64,000 nucleotides of DNA from Janthinobacterium saanense (GCF_014200675.1 NZ_JACHCI010000008.1:124001-188000), one strand, 5' to 3'. Shown: positions 28,055 through 38,574, counted from the first letter of the stretch. A program made the numbers and translations. Notes: generated from the letters alone by a model not told the origin.

Positions 28055-29152
28055 TTATTTAGCCAGCCCTTGGCCGCTGCGCATGGCGCGGCTCATGCTG
28101 TGCACGGCTTCCACCATGGCGGCCACCGATTCCGGCGGCGTGAACTGGGAAATACCGTGGCCCAGGTTGAATACGTGGCCGTTGCCTTCCGATGGCGCAC
28201 CAAAGGCGTTGAGCACCTTGGCCACTTCGGCACGGATCTGCTCGGGGCTGGCGAACAGGATAGCCGGGTCGAGGTTGCCCTGCAAACCCACTTTATGGCC
28301 GACCAGCTGGCGTGCACGCGTCAGGTTGACGGTCCAGTCCAGGCCTACGGCGTCGGCGCCGATGTCGGCGATCTGCTCGATCCACTGGCCGCCGCCCTTG
28401 GTAAACACGATGGCGGGAATCTTCACGCCATCCTTGTCGCGTTTCAACTGCGCCACCACTTGCTGCATATAGGACAGCGAGAATTCCTGGTAGGCGCCAT
28501 CGGCCAGCGCACCACCCCAGGAATCGAAAATCATCACGGCTTGCGCGCCGGCATCGATTTGCGCATTCAGATATTGCGCCACGGAGGTGGCGTTGATCGC
28601 CAGGATGTGGTGCATCAGGTCGGGACGGTTGTACAGCATCTTCTTGATGGTGTGAAACTCTTTCGAGCCGCCGCCTTCCACCATATAGCAGGCCAGAGTC
28701 CATGGGCTGCCGGAAAAACCGATCAGCGGCACGCGGCCGTTCAATGCCGTGCGGATTTGCGTGACGGCATTGAAAACGTAGTCGAGCGAGGACAGGTCCG
28801 GCACTTGCAAGGCCATCACATCTTGCTCGGTGCGCAGCGGACGCTCGAACTTGGGGCCTTCGCCATCGGCGAAATACAGGCCCAGGCCCATGGCGTCGGG
28901 CACGGTCAGTATGTCGGAGAACAAGATCGCGGCATCGAGCGGGAAACGCTCCAAAGGCTGCAAGGTGACTTCGGTCGCGTAATCGGGATTCTTTGCCAGG
29001 CCCAGGAAGGAACCGGCCCGCTCGCGCGTGGCGCGGTATTCGGGCAGGTAGCGGCCCGCCTGGCGCATCAGCCAGACTGGCGTGTGCTCGGTCGGCTGGC
29101 GCAACAGGGCGCGCAAGAAAGTATCGTTCTGGAGCGGAGCAAATTGTGGCAT
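28055..29152 (-). CDS. hemE: Uroporphyrinogen decarboxylase
   Basis: HemE removes four carboxyl groups from uroporphyrinogen III to give coproporphyrinogen III in haem synthesis, acting in the cytoplasm as a dimer. The start [19 protein letters not shown] at 29152 gives 365 residues, the usual size. Family signatures are [19 protein letters not shown] near the N-terminus, the central [20 protein letters not shown], and [13 protein letters not shown]. It is transcribed alone, with a clear terminator after it. It is divergent from the S9 peptidase gene. Confidence 0.97.
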   Translation of the reverse strand: MPQFAPLQNDTFLRALLRQPTEHTPVWLMRQAGRYLPEYRATRERAGSFLGLAKNPDYATEVTLQPLERFPLDAAILFSDILTVPDAMGLGLYFADGEGPKFERPLRTEQDVMALQVPDLSSLDYVFNAVTQIRTALNGRVPLIGFSGSPWTLACYMVEGGGSKEFHTIKKMLYNRPDLMHHILAINATSVAQYLNAQIDAGAQAVMIFDSWGGALADGAYQEFSLSYMQQVVAQLKRDKDGVKIPAIVFTKGGGQWIEQIADIGADAVGLDWTVNLTRARQLVGHKVGLQGNLDPAILFASPEQIRAEVAKVLNAFGAPSEGNGHVFNLGHGISQFTPPESVAAMVEAVHSMSRAMRSGQGLAK

Positions 29153-29349
29153 GGCGGGCAATCGAGCTTGAAGAAGCAGTATTATCGCATCCAATCGAGG
29201 CTAAATCATTGATTCCAGTGCTCGTTTGCAGCATTTGCCGCATGGACAATAGCTTTCGCTGTGCCGTCCCTTCCATTATGATGATGGACGCCGCCACGCT
29301 GCATCACGACGCCGGGCGGCGTTCTCGCCCACTACCACACGGAGCCTGC

Positions 29350-31299
29350 ATGACATCGATCCCATCCCGTACGACCGCCCCTTATGGCGCCTGGCCTTCG
29401 CCGATCAGCGCCGCACTGGTGGCCGCCGGCGCCTCGCCGTTGACGCAACTGGCCCTGGGCGGCGCGGATGGCAGCGATGTCTACTGGCTCGCTGGCCGCG
29501 CCAGCGAAGCAGGCCGCAATACCCTGCTGCGCCAGCGCGGCGCGCGGGTCGATGAATTGACGCCGCTACCGTTCAATGTGCGCACGCGCGTGCATGAATA
29601 CGGCGGCGGCGCCTACGTGGTCGATGGCGATACCGTGTATTTTTCGCATTTCGCCGACAACCGCCTGTATCGCCAGAGCGGTGATGCTGCCCCCGAAGCG
29701 TTCAGCGCCGGCGGCACCACGCGGCATGCCGACTTCGTCGTCGACCATGCACGCAGCCGCCTGATCGCCGTGCGCGAACAGCATCCGGAGCAAGGCCACG
29801 CCCATCCCGAAAACAGCCTGGCCGCGGTGCAGTTTGACGGCAGCGAAACGGTGCTGGCGCGCGGCCACGATTTTTATGCGGCGCCGCGCTTGTCGCCGGA
29901 CGGCAGCCAGCTGGCCTGGATCAGCTGGGACCATCCGCGCCTGCCGTGGCAGGGTACGGAGCTGTGGCTGGCCGACGTGCATGCCGATGGCACGCTGGGT
30001 TCGCCGCGCCTGATCGCCGGTGGCGAGCGTGAATCGATTTGCCAGCCGGAATGGTCCCCGAACGGCTTGCTGCATTTTGTTTCCGACAGCAGCGGCTGGT
30101 GGAATCTGTATCGATTGCACGGCGCCGATATCGAGGCGCTATGCCCGATGGAAGCGGAATTTGCCACGCCGCACTGGACCTTCGGCGCTTCCATGTACGG
30201 TTTCCTGTCGTCCGACGAGATCATCTGCACCTATATCCAGCAGGGCGTCAGCCACCTGGGGCAATTAACCGTGGGCAGCGCCAGGCTGGAAGCCATTGCC
30301 CATCCGTACCAGGAAATCCGCGAACTGCGCGTGGGGCCGGGCTACCTGGCCTTGCTGGGCGGCAGCCCGACCATCGCGCTGGAACTGGCCCGCATCGATC
30401 TGTCGAACAATGAACTGGAAGTGCTGGCCCAGTCGATCACGGCACTGCCTGCGCTCGGCTACCTGTCCGTGCCGCGCAGCCTGAGTTTTCCCAGCAACCA
30501 CGGCCGCACGGCGCACGCCTTCTTTTACCCGCCCCACAATGTGGACGTGCAAGCGCCAGAAGGCAGCTTGCCACCGGTCATCGTCATCAGCCATGGCGGC
30601 CCTACCAGCATGGCCAGCAACACCTTGAAACTGGCGACACAGTACTGGACCAGCCGCGGCATCGGCGTGCTGGACGTGAACTACGGCGGCAGCAGCGGTT
30701 TCGGCCGCGAGTACCGCGATGCGCTCAAGGGGCAATGGGGCATTGTCGACGTGGAAGACTGCATCGCCGGCGCGCGTTATCTGACCGCCCATGGCCTGGC
30801 CGATCCTGAACGCCTGATCATCCGTGGCGGCAGCGCCGGCGGTTTTACCACTTTGTGCGCGCTGACCTTCCACGATGTATTCAAGGTGGGCGCCAGCTAT
30901 TACGGCGTGTCCGATCTGAAGGGACTGGACCTCGATTCGCACAAGTTCGAAGCGCGCTATACCGATTATTTGATCGCATCCCAGCCGCAAGCCGAAGTGC
31001 TGTACCGCGAGCGCTCGCCCATCCACCACACGGATAAATTGTCGCGCCCCATGATTTTCCTGCAGGGCCTCGATGACAAGGTAGTGCCGCCGCAGCAATC
31101 CGAACTGATGGTCGACGCCTTGAAAGCGCGCGGCGTGCCGGTGGCCTATGTACCCTTGGCAGGCGAAGGCCATGGTTTCCGCAAGGCCGAAAACATCGTG
31201 CGCACCCTGGACGCGGAGCTGTATTTTTATCAGCGCGTGCTGAAACTGGCCACGCCTGCCGGCGAGGCGCCCGTACACATCGATAATCTGCCTGCCTGA
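29350..31299 (+). CDS. S9 family prolyl oligopeptidase-like serine peptidase
   Basis: This 649-residue protein is an acylaminoacyl/dipeptidyl-type S9C peptidase. The start MTSIPSRTTAPYG at 29350 is chosen because the upstream extension lies in the promoter region shared with hemE. The N-terminal ~370 residues form a beta-propeller (for example ARLSPDGSQLAWISWDHP-like blades). The alpha/beta-hydrolase domain has the nucleophile S495 in GGSAGG, an acid at D575/D576 in GLDDKVVPP and H608 in GEGHGF. There is no signal peptide, so it is probably cytoplasmic and degrades short peptides. It lies 31 bp before the SNF2 gene and may share its transcript. Confidence 0.9.
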   Translation: MTSIPSRTTAPYGAWPSPISAALVAAGASPLTQLALGGADGSDVYWLAGRASEAGRNTLLRQRGARVDELTPLPFNVRTRVHEYGGGAYVVDGDTVYFSHFADNRLYRQSGDAAPEAFSAGGTTRHADFVVDHARSRLIAVREQHPEQGHAHPENSLAAVQFDGSETVLARGHDFYAAPRLSPDGSQLAWISWDHPRLPWQGTELWLADVHADGTLGSPRLIAGGERESICQPEWSPNGLLHFVSDSSGWWNLYRLHGADIEALCPMEAEFATPHWTFGASMYGFLSSDEIICTYIQQGVSHLGQLTVGSARLEAIAHPYQEIRELRVGPGYLALLGGSPTIALELARIDLSNNELEVLAQSITALPALGYLSVPRSLSFPSNHGRTAHAFFYPPHNVDVQAPEGSLPPVIVISHGGPTSMASNTLKLATQYWTSRGIGVLDVNYGGSSGFGREYRDALKGQWGIVDVEDCIAGARYLTAHGLADPERLIIRGGSAGGFTTLCALTFHDVFKVGASYYGVSDLKGLDLDSHKFEARYTDYLIASQPQAEVLYRERSPIHHTDKLSRPMIFLQGLDDKVVPPQQSELMVDALKARGVPVAYVPLAGEGHGFRKAENIVRTLDAELYFYQRVLKLATPAGEAPVHIDNLPA

Positions 31300-31330
31300 C
31301 TTTTCACCGTAACACCGACGCGGAAGCCGC

Positions 31331-34300
31331 ATGACCGATCAGCATTTGCTCAATGAATTCAACGCGCTGGAACAGCACGACAAAATGATCCTGGCCTTGC
31401 TGGCCATCGCCGGCGAGCCGGTTGGCAAGCATGCCGTGTATGAACACTTGCAGCGCGCCAATGTGGTCGAGCCTGACGGCACGCCATTCACGCTGGCGGT
31501 CGTCACCGGCATGCTGCAGCGCCTGGCCCGCCTGGCGTATGCGGAAGAGGTGGTGGGGCGCGGTTTTGCCTGCGCCGCCAGGCTGCGCTGGCCCGCCATG
31601 CACGCGGCCATCGAACACCTGGTGTTCCGCGACCTGTGCCAGGCAATCGAGCTGATCAATCCCGTGCGCCGCAACTGGGATGGCTATGTGGAATTGCGCA
31701 GTTACCGGCAAGGCGTGGCGCGTTTGCGCATCGCCCTGCTGCGCAACGATGAAACACGCCAGATAGCCGCCATCCTGGCCGCCTGTATGGCCTGTTATGA
31801 AGCGCAGCAACTGCATCCGCTGATCGAGATTTTTGGCCGGCCATTCGAGCCGGACATGCTGTCCTTCGTCGTGCCCCAATTACAGGATGAAATCCTGGCC
31901 GTGCTGCTGGGCAATGCACCGCGTGAACCGGCCACGGCACAAGCCATCCGCGCCTGCGCGCGCGCGCATTTCGCGGCCCAGTCGGCGATCGGCGACCATA
32001 TCGCCGCCGCCCTGCCGCTGGCCCTGGCTGAAGACGCCCTGCTGTGCGGCGAGCTCGATATTGCCGCACAGTACCTGGCAAGCCAGCAAGGGCCGCAGGC
32101 GCTGTTTATCGACAGCAGCATTGCCGTGTTGCGCGGTGAACATGCTCACGCCGTGGCGGGCTTTGAAACGGCTTTGAAGGGCTTGCGCAAGGAAAGCGGC
32201 AAACGCAAGCTGTGCTTTAGCGGCATCGGCGGCCATCTGTATGTGCTGACCTTGCTGCGCAGCAATGACGCCAAAGCCTTGAAAGCGGCGGAAACCTATC
32301 TCGATATCGCCCTGCACGCGCAACCCAACCATGACAGCGTGGTCTACCAGCAACTGAGCATGCTGCGCCAGGTGCGCGCCGGCATCATGCAAGCGGACAT
32401 CATTCCCACGCGTAACTGGGAAACGGGTCTGCAGGCGCAATTGTTCCAGGCCTTGCTGTACTACTGGCTGGCCCTGCCGCAATTGAGCGAACGCACACCG
32501 CAATTACATGCGCTGGTGCAGCAAGCCGACGCGGCCGGCTATGACTTGATCGCGGCGCAAACGGCCGGCCTGCTGGGCCTGATGGGCGAGCCGGCACAAG
32601 AACGTTATGCCACGTCCAGGCGGGCCCAGCATGGCTTGACGGACATGGCGCCCTGGTTCGAACGCCAGGAAGCATGGCAGCGCCAGCTGAGCGCCCTGAT
32701 CAACCTGCAGCAAAACGCCCCGCTGGAAACGCCAGGCAATATTTCGCGCCTGGTGTGGCTGGTGGCGTTCGATGCGCGCCATGGCATCACGGAAGTGGAA
32801 GTGCGCGAGCAAAAGCGCGATGTCCGCGGCGGCTGGAGCAAGGGCCGCGCCATGGGCTTGAAGCGCCTGGCCGAAGAAGTGGGCGAAATCGATTTCCTGT
32901 CGCCGCAAGATGTGCGCGCGGCCGGCAGTATTGCACCATTCAAGCAATATTACTCGTCGGCGCCGCGCTATGAAATCGAGGCCGACAAGGCGGCCGTGCT
33001 GCTGGTCGGCCATCCGCTGGTGTTCTGGCTCGATGCGCCCGAAACGCGCGTGGAATTGCTGGCCGGCGCACCGGAACTCTTGATCAAGTCGCACGGCGGC
33101 CAGCTATGGCTGGGTTTGCAACCGCCGCTGCCCGACAATGGCGGCAGCGTGGTGGTGGCCAAGGAAACCCCGACCCGGCTGCGCGTGGTGCATATATTGG
33201 ACGAGCACCGGCGCATCGGCGCCATCGTCGGCAGCGGCTTGTCGGTGCCGCTGCATGCGGAAAAACAAGTGTTGCAAGCGATAGGCGCCATCTCGACCAT
33301 GGTGACCGTGCAATCGGATATCGGCGGCGGCGCGAGTGACGCCGAACTCATCACCGCCGACCGTCGCCTGCATGTGCATTTGTTGCCCTACAGCCAGGGC
33401 TTGAAGATGCAGATACTGGTGCGCCCACTGCTCGATAATGGCGCGTATTACGCCCCCGGCAGCGGCGCCGAAAGCGTGTTTGCCGACGTGGCAGGGCGGG
33501 CCGTGCAAGCGCGCCGCGACCTCAATGCCGAACGCGAAGCACAGCGCCAGCTGATCGGACGTTGCCTGGTGCTGGAAGAAGCCGAGGAAGACCACGGCGA
33601 ATGGCTGCTGGGCCAGCCTTCGCTGTGCTTGCAGCTGCTGGTGGAGCTGCAGGAACTGGACCCGGCCGGCATCGTGCTGGCCTGGCCAGAAGGCGAATCG
33701 TTCCGCGTCTCCAAGCGCATCGAAAGCGCCCAGATGCGCCTGAACATCAAGAGCGAAAAAGACTGGTTTGCCGCCAGCGGCGAAGTGCAGATCGATGAAA
33801 ACAAGGTGATGGATTTGCGCGCCCTGCTCGACTTGATGCAGAACAACAAGAGCCGCTTCGTGGCCCTGGGCGATAACCAGTTTTTGGCCCTCAGCGATGA
33901 ATTGCACCGCCGCTTGTCGGAACTGGCGGCGTACGGCGAAACGCACGACGATGGCGTGCATGTGCATCCGCTGGCGGCGTTTGCGCTGGAGGAGCTGGCC
34001 AATGACGCCGGCGGCGTCAAAGCCGACAAGCTGTGGCGCGAACACTTGCTGCGCCTGCGCGCACTGGACGAGTATCAGCCGCAATTGCCCAGCACCTTGC
34101 AGGCGGACTTGCGCGACTATCAGCTGGCCGGCTTCGCATGGCTGGCGCGCCTGGCGCACTGGGGCGTGGGCGCCTGCCTGGCCGACGACATGGGCCTGGG
34201 CAAGACTTTACAGGCGCTGGCCCTGATACTGGCGCGCGCACCGAATGGCCCCGCGCTGGTGGTCGCGCCCACCTCCGTGTGCATGAACTGGATCAGCGAA

Positions 34301-35500
34301 GCGCAGCGTTTTGCGCCCACCTTGAAAGTGAAACTGTTCGGCAGCGGCGACCGCGCCGGGATGCTGGACAATGTGCAAGCCTTCGACCTGGTGGTAGTCA
34401 GCTATGGCTTGCTGCAGCAGGAGGCGGCCATGTTTGCCGGCGTACGCTGGCATAGCATCGTGCTCGATGAAGCGCAGGCGATCAAGAATGGCGCGACCAA
34501 GCGCTCGCAAGCCGTGATGGCCCTGCAAGGGGACTTCCGCATGGTGGCCAGCGGCACGCCGCTGGAAAACCATCTGGGCGAATTGTGGAATCTGTTCCGT
34601 TTCATTAACCCAGGTTTGCTGGGCACCCTGGACCAGTTCAACCTGCGCTTTGCGGGCCCGATCGAAAAAGACCAGGACAAGCGCGCCGCAGCCGGCGCCC
34701 GCCTGCGGTTGCGGCGTTTGATCGCGCCCTTCATCTTGCGCCGCACCAAGACGCAAGTGCTATCCGAATTGCCGTCGCGCACGGAAATCGTGCTGGAAGT
34801 GGAGTTGTCGCCGCAGGAAACGGCGCTGTATGAATCGCTGCGCCGCGAAGCGCTGGAAAAGCTGGCCATGGTGGAAGGACCAGCCTCGAAAAAAGCCATC
34901 CAGATCCTGGCCGAAATCATGAAGCTGCGCCGCGCCTGCTGCAACCCGCAACTGGTGGCGCCGGAACTGGGCCTGGCCAGCAGCAAGCTGGCAGCCTTCG
35001 CAGAACTGCTGTCGGGCTTGCTGGAAAACCGCCACAAGGTGCTGGTCTTCAGCCAGTTCGTCGACCACCTGAGCCTGATCCGCAAACATCTGGAGCAACA
35101 TGGCATCAGCTATCAGTATCTCGATGGCGCCACGCCCATGCAGGAGCGCAAGCGCCGCGTCGATGCCTTCCAGGCGGGCGAAGGCGAGGTGTTCCTGATC
35201 AGCCTGAAAGCGGGCGGCATGGGCATCAACCTGACGGCGGCCGATTACGTGATCCATATGGACCCGTGGTGGAATCCGGCCGTGGAAGACCAGGCTTCGG
35301 ACCGCGCCCACCGCATGGGGCAATTGCGCCCGGTAACGATTTACCGCCTGGTGGCCAAGCACACGATCGAGGAAGGCATCGTCGAATTACACCAGCACAA
35401 GCGCGACCTGGCTGACAGCTTATTGGAAGGCAGCGACGCAGCGGCGCGCATGTCGGCCAGCGATATGCTGGGCATGTTGCAGGAAGGGTTGAAGCAGTAA
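31331..35500 (+). CDS. SNF2-family DEAD/DEAH-box helicase, 1389 residues
   Basis: This large Swi2/Snf2-type DNA translocase has Walker A DDMGLGKT with K958 and the DEAQ box at residues 1046-1049. The C-terminal RecA lobe reads KVLVFSQFVDHLSLIRKHL, then LISLKAGGMGINLTAADYVIHMDPWWNPAVEDQA and DRAHRMGQ. The ~940 residues before the motor have no motif I can name. The first ~100 resemble a winged-helix-like helical unit, and 150-480 look like helical repeats. The motor half resembles bacterial RapA/HepA-like and standalone SNF2 proteins, but the N-terminus is not that of RapA. Its target is unknown. Confidence 0.9.
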   Translation: MTDQHLLNEFNALEQHDKMILALLAIAGEPVGKHAVYEHLQRANVVEPDGTPFTLAVVTGMLQRLARLAYAEEVVGRGFACAARLRWPAMHAAIEHLVFRDLCQAIELINPVRRNWDGYVELRSYRQGVARLRIALLRNDETRQIAAILAACMACYEAQQLHPLIEIFGRPFEPDMLSFVVPQLQDEILAVLLGNAPREPATAQAIRACARAHFAAQSAIGDHIAAALPLALAEDALLCGELDIAAQYLASQQGPQALFIDSSIAVLRGEHAHAVAGFETALKGLRKESGKRKLCFSGIGGHLYVLTLLRSNDAKALKAAETYLDIALHAQPNHDSVVYQQLSMLRQVRAGIMQADIIPTRNWETGLQAQLFQALLYYWLALPQLSERTPQLHALVQQADAAGYDLIAAQTAGLLGLMGEPAQERYATSRRAQHGLTDMAPWFERQEAWQRQLSALINLQQNAPLETPGNISRLVWLVAFDARHGITEVEVREQKRDVRGGWSKGRAMGLKRLAEEVGEIDFLSPQDVRAAGSIAPFKQYYSSAPRYEIEADKAAVLLVGHPLVFWLDAPETRVELLAGAPELLIKSHGGQLWLGLQPPLPDNGGSVVVAKETPTRLRVVHILDEHRRIGAIVGSGLSVPLHAEKQVLQAIGAISTMVTVQSDIGGGASDAELITADRRLHVHLLPYSQGLKMQILVRPLLDNGAYYAPGSGAESVFADVAGRAVQARRDLNAEREAQRQLIGRCLVLEEAEEDHGEWLLGQPSLCLQLLVELQELDPAGIVLAWPEGESFRVSKRIESAQMRLNIKSEKDWFAASGEVQIDENKVMDLRALLDLMQNNKSRFVALGDNQFLALSDELHRRLSELAAYGETHDDGVHVHPLAAFALEELANDAGGVKADKLWREHLLRLRALDEYQPQLPSTLQADLRDYQLAGFAWLARLAHWGVGACLADDMGLGKTLQALALILARAPNGPALVVAPTSVCMNWISEAQRFAPTLKVKLFGSGDRAGMLDNVQAFDLVVVSYGLLQQEAAMFAGVRWHSIVLDEAQAIKNGATKRSQAVMALQGDFRMVASGTPLENHLGELWNLFRFINPGLLGTLDQFNLRFAGPIEKDQDKRAAAGARLRLRRLIAPFILRRTKTQVLSELPSRTEIVLEVELSPQETALYESLRREALEKLAMVEGPASKKAIQILAEIMKLRRACCNPQLVAPELGLASSKLAAFAELLSGLLENRHKVLVFSQFVDHLSLIRKHLEQHGISYQYLDGATPMQERKRRVDAFQAGEGEVFLISLKAGGMGINLTAADYVIHMDPWWNPAVEDQASDRAHRMGQLRPVTIYRLVAKHTIEEGIVELHQHKRDLADSLLEGSDAAARMSASDMLGMLQEGLKQ

Positions 35501-35560
35501 AAAACACAAGGGCAAACGCATTCCATGCGATGATGATTTTCCTTTTTTCTTTCCAGCACC

Positions 35561-36049
35561 ATGACCGACTATATCGCCACCACTTCCGGCCAGCGCGCCA
35601 CTTTTCTGTGCGGTAAATCCTGGACAGCCTACGTCGGCACCTTCGTGCTGGCGGTGCTGCTGTTTTTCGCTGCCCTGCCGCTGGCTTTCAAGTACAACAC
35701 GCGCGCTGCGCTGGTGGTGCTGATCGGCTCGGCGCTAATCGTCGGCTATCGATTTCTGTCTATCCGCAGCGTGCAGCTGTATTACGACGAGGCTGGCGTA
35801 TGGCTGGCCTCGGGCATCTTGCCGTGGAAGAAGAAATTGAACGGCGTGAAATGGCGCGACATGGATGAGGCTAGCTATGAAAGCAATTTCTGGAGCTGGC
35901 TGTTCCGCTCTTATACGGTACGCATCAGCCAGCGTTATACCCAGGACACGGAAATTTTCGCCAGCGGCATGGCGCGCGGCAAGGACGCCGTGGCCAGCGT
36001 GAATGCGCGTCTGCAAGAGATGATACCCAGCCACGCCGTCACACTCTAA
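35561..36049 (+). CDS. Small membrane protein with a PH-like (DUF304-type) domain
   Basis: This 162-residue protein has two hydrophobic segments near the N-terminus (TFVLAVLLFFAALPLAF and ALVVLIGSALIVGYRFL). They are followed by a beta-rich domain (SVQLYYDEAGVWLASGILPW, KKKLNGVKWRDMDEASY) ending in a helix. This two-helix plus PH-like layout recalls bacterial bPH2/YdbS-type membrane proteins, but the match is by general form only. It lies 60 bp after the SNF2 gene on the same strand. Confidence 0.6.
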   Translation: MTDYIATTSGQRATFLCGKSWTAYVGTFVLAVLLFFAALPLAFKYNTRAALVVLIGSALIVGYRFLSIRSVQLYYDEAGVWLASGILPWKKKLNGVKWRDMDEASYESNFWSWLFRSYTVRISQRYTQDTEIFASGMARGKDAVASVNARLQEMIPSHAVTL

Positions 36050-36220
36050 GTGCTGACACCGTTTGCCCGCCGCAAAAATCTGCGCAGGCCGGGTAATTGA
36101 TGCTAATCTTTGGGCCGTCCAGGCAAGCAAACCCACGTTAAAAATAATTGTTTGTTACTTATATTGTCAGGTTTTTATTCACTGATTTTTACAAATAACC
36201 AAATAATCAAGAGATTTGAG

Positions 36221-38038
36221 ATGATGACGAAGAATAAAGTTGTAATCGCTGCATTGATGATGGCCTTCACCACGGCGCCCGCCATGGCCGCCAAGAAAAC
36301 CCAGAAACATGGCAAGGCAGCCGCCAGCGCCAGCAAGAAAACAGCTGCCGCAGCACCGGTCGCGGCAGAAAACAGCCGCGACCGCGCCATGAATAATCTC
36401 AGCGGCCAGTTCCTGACGGCCCTGTGGCGCCTCGATCCGGAAGCGGCGATCTCCGTCGGCAAATACGATGGCGCAGCCAATCTCACCATCCCCGACGCAG
36501 CCAACCGCCAGGCGCGCCTGGCCTTCATCGATGAGTGGATGGACAAGTTCGGCAAGCTCGACGGCAGCAAAATGTCGCCCAAACAGCGCACCGACCTGGC
36601 GCTGGTCACCAACAAGCTGCAATCGGACCGCTGGTATCTGACCACCTTCCGCGATTTCGAGTGGAATCCGGCCGAATACAATGTGGCCAGCACGATCGAC
36701 TTTATCCTCAATACGGAGTATGCGGCCCAGCCGCAGCGCCTGCGCACCTTGCTCAAGCGCATCGCCACCGTGCCGCAATATTATGCGGCGGCGCGCGCCA
36801 GCATCAGTCATCCGACGCGTGAACACACGCAGCTGGCCATCGCACAAAGCGCAGGCGTGCTGAGCGTGCTCGACGACCTGAACAAGACGGCGCAAGCGTC
36901 GATCCTGACGCCGACCGAGAAGCAGTTGTACAACGTGCGCATCACTGCCGCCAAGACGGCGGTGCAAGGCTATGCCAGCTGGCTGGGCGAGCAAGACGCC
37001 TTGCTGGCGCAGAATGGCGCGCGCTCCTTCCGTATCGGCAAGGAATTGTATGATCAGAAATTTGCCTACGATATACAGGCCGGCGTCAGCGCGGAGCAGA
37101 TGTACCAGAAGGCCCTGGATGAGCGTGAAAAGCTGCTGACGCATATGGATAGCCTGTCCGACGAACTGTGGACCAAGACCATGGGCGATACGCCCAAGCC
37201 GGCTGACCGCACGGCCAAGATCGGCATGGTGATCGACAAGCTGTCGAGCAATCACGTGGCGCCGGCCGATTTCGTACCTGAAATCCGCCGCCAGATTCCC
37301 GAACTGCAAGCCTGGGTCACCAGCCACAACCTGCTGACCATGGACCCGAAAAAACCGCTGGTGGTGCGTGAAACGCCGGTCTACCAGCGCGGCGTGGCTG
37401 GCGCCAGCATTGAAGCGCCGGGTCCGTATCGTCCGCAAGACCGCACTTATTACAACGTGACCCCGCTCGATGGCGAAACGCCGGAACAGCAGGAAAGCAG
37501 CTTGCGTGAATACAACCACTGGATCTTGCAAATCCTCAATATCCACGAAGCCATTCCTGGCCATTACACGCAGCTGATCTATGCCAACAAGTCGCCATCG
37601 CTGATCAAGTCCATCTTCGGTAACGGCGCCATGGTCGAAGGCTGGGCAGTGTATGGCGAGCGCATGATGCTCGAATCCGGTTATGGCGACAATGCGCCGG
37701 AAATGTGGCTGATGTACTCGAAATGGAACTTGCGCAGCGTCACCAATACCATCCTCGATTACAGCGTGCACGTGCTGGGCATGACGGAAGAACAGGCGCT
37801 CGACTTGCTGACGCGCCAGGCCTTCCAGACCCCGCGTGAAGCGAAGGAAAAATGGCGCCGCGTGCAGCTGAGCTCAGTTCAACTGACCAGTTATTTCAGC
37901 GGTTTCAGCGAAATCATGGACTTGCGCGAACAACGCAAGCAGGCGCTGGGCAGCAAGTTCGTGCTGAAGGATTTCCATGAGCAATTCCTCAGCTATGGCA
38001 GCGCACCCGTCAAAGTCATCAAGGAATTGATGCAGTAA
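36221..38038 (+). CDS. Secreted DUF885 family protein, putative zinc hydrolase
   Basis: This 605-residue protein starts MMTKNKVVIAALMMAFTTAP (signal peptide to about AMAAKK), followed by a lysine/alanine-rich linker to residue ~50. The DUF885 core contains the metal-peptidase-like motif HEAIPGHY with H442, E443 and H448, and downstream MVEGWAVYGERMMLE. DUF885 members are thought to be zinc-dependent peptidases or hydrolases; the substrate is unknown. Export to the periplasm is predicted. It has its own terminator and joins the other secreted or peptide-degrading enzymes of this window only by theme, not by operon. Confidence 0.88.
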   Translation: MMTKNKVVIAALMMAFTTAPAMAAKKTQKHGKAAASASKKTAAAAPVAAENSRDRAMNNLSGQFLTALWRLDPEAAISVGKYDGAANLTIPDAANRQARLAFIDEWMDKFGKLDGSKMSPKQRTDLALVTNKLQSDRWYLTTFRDFEWNPAEYNVASTIDFILNTEYAAQPQRLRTLLKRIATVPQYYAAARASISHPTREHTQLAIAQSAGVLSVLDDLNKTAQASILTPTEKQLYNVRITAAKTAVQGYASWLGEQDALLAQNGARSFRIGKELYDQKFAYDIQAGVSAEQMYQKALDEREKLLTHMDSLSDELWTKTMGDTPKPADRTAKIGMVIDKLSSNHVAPADFVPEIRRQIPELQAWVTSHNLLTMDPKKPLVVRETPVYQRGVAGASIEAPGPYRPQDRTYYNVTPLDGETPEQQESSLREYNHWILQILNIHEAIPGHYTQLIYANKSPSLIKSIFGNGAMVEGWAVYGERMMLESGYGDNAPEMWLMYSKWNLRSVTNTILDYSVHVLGMTEEQALDLLTRQAFQTPREAKEKWRRVQLSSVQLTSYFSGFSEIMDLREQRKQALGSKFVLKDFHEQFLSYGSAPVKVIKELMQ

Positions 38039-38058
38039 GCAAGACAGATGATCGTTGG

Positions 38059-38083
38059 AAAGGGCGCTGCGGCGCCCTTTTTC
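38059..38083 (+). terminator. Terminator after the DUF885 gene
   Basis: A 9-bp stem AAAGGGCGC/GCGCCCTTT with a 4-nt loop ends in a T-run, 20 bp past the stop codon. Confidence 0.85.
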
Positions 38084-38204
38084 ATGGGCTTGTGCTTGCG
38101 CAAACCGGTGCTGGCACAAAGGACTACGCTCATTGATGCCAGCACCAGATATACGGCGCTGGCATTTGCCACTTTTTCTGCTAGTCTGGAAGACAGGGAG
38201 CATC

Positions 38205-38519
38205 ATGAACATGTCCATCCAATTCGATACACTCGATTACGCCAAAAAATTATCCTCTGCTGGCGTCCCCGCACCGCAGGCGGAAGCCCATGCAGCAGCC
38301 TTGGGCAATGCGCTGGCATCGTCAGCCGTGGCACGCGGTGAACTGTCTGCGCTGGAACAAAACCTGCTGTCGGCGATCAAACTAGGCGAACAGCAAATTC
38401 ACGGTCGGCTCGAACGCATGGATTTGCGGCAGGGGGCGGACATGAAACATGTCTATTGGATGATGAGCACCCTGATCCTCCTGAACCTGGGCATCTTGAG
38501 CAAGCTGATGCTGCAATAG
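38205..38519 (+). CDS. DUF1640-like coiled-coil protein with C-terminal membrane helix
   Basis: This 104-residue protein starts MNMSIQFDTLDYAKKL at 38205, behind GGGAG. Upstream in-frame codons overlap the preceding terminator and are rejected. The pattern FDTLDYAKKLSSAGVPAPQA, then AHAAALGNALASS, a coiled-coil stretch (LSALEQNLLSAIKLGEQQI) and a final hydrophobic helix (MSTLILLNLGILSKLML) fits DUF1640/CCDC90-like proteins. These are often linked with mobile or plasmid regions. Function unknown. It shares a bidirectional terminator with tatC. Confidence 0.7.
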   Translation: MNMSIQFDTLDYAKKLSSAGVPAPQAEAHAAALGNALASSAVARGELSALEQNLLSAIKLGEQQIHGRLERMDLRQGADMKHVYWMMSTLILLNLGILSKLMLQ

Positions 38520-38534
38520 CGCTGGGCTCATCCA

Positions 38535-38574
38535 TAAAAAAGCCGCTGCTCCTCACGGAGGCAGCGGCTTTTTC
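38535..38574. terminator. Bidirectional terminator between the DUF1640-like gene and tatC
   Basis: A long perfect stem (AAAAAGCCGCTGC with GCAGCGGCTTTTT) has T-runs on both strands, set between two convergent stop codons. It closes the long mla-his-tat transcription block from the right. Confidence 0.9.

Noticed and set aside
27811..28062. 83-codon open frame on the plus strand
   Set aside because: It crosses the hemE terminator and overlaps the hemE stop, with no recognisable content.
38205..38519. DUF1640-like gene as sign of a mobile island
   Set aside because: No integrase, att repeats or tRNA nearby; flanks are ordinary core genes.
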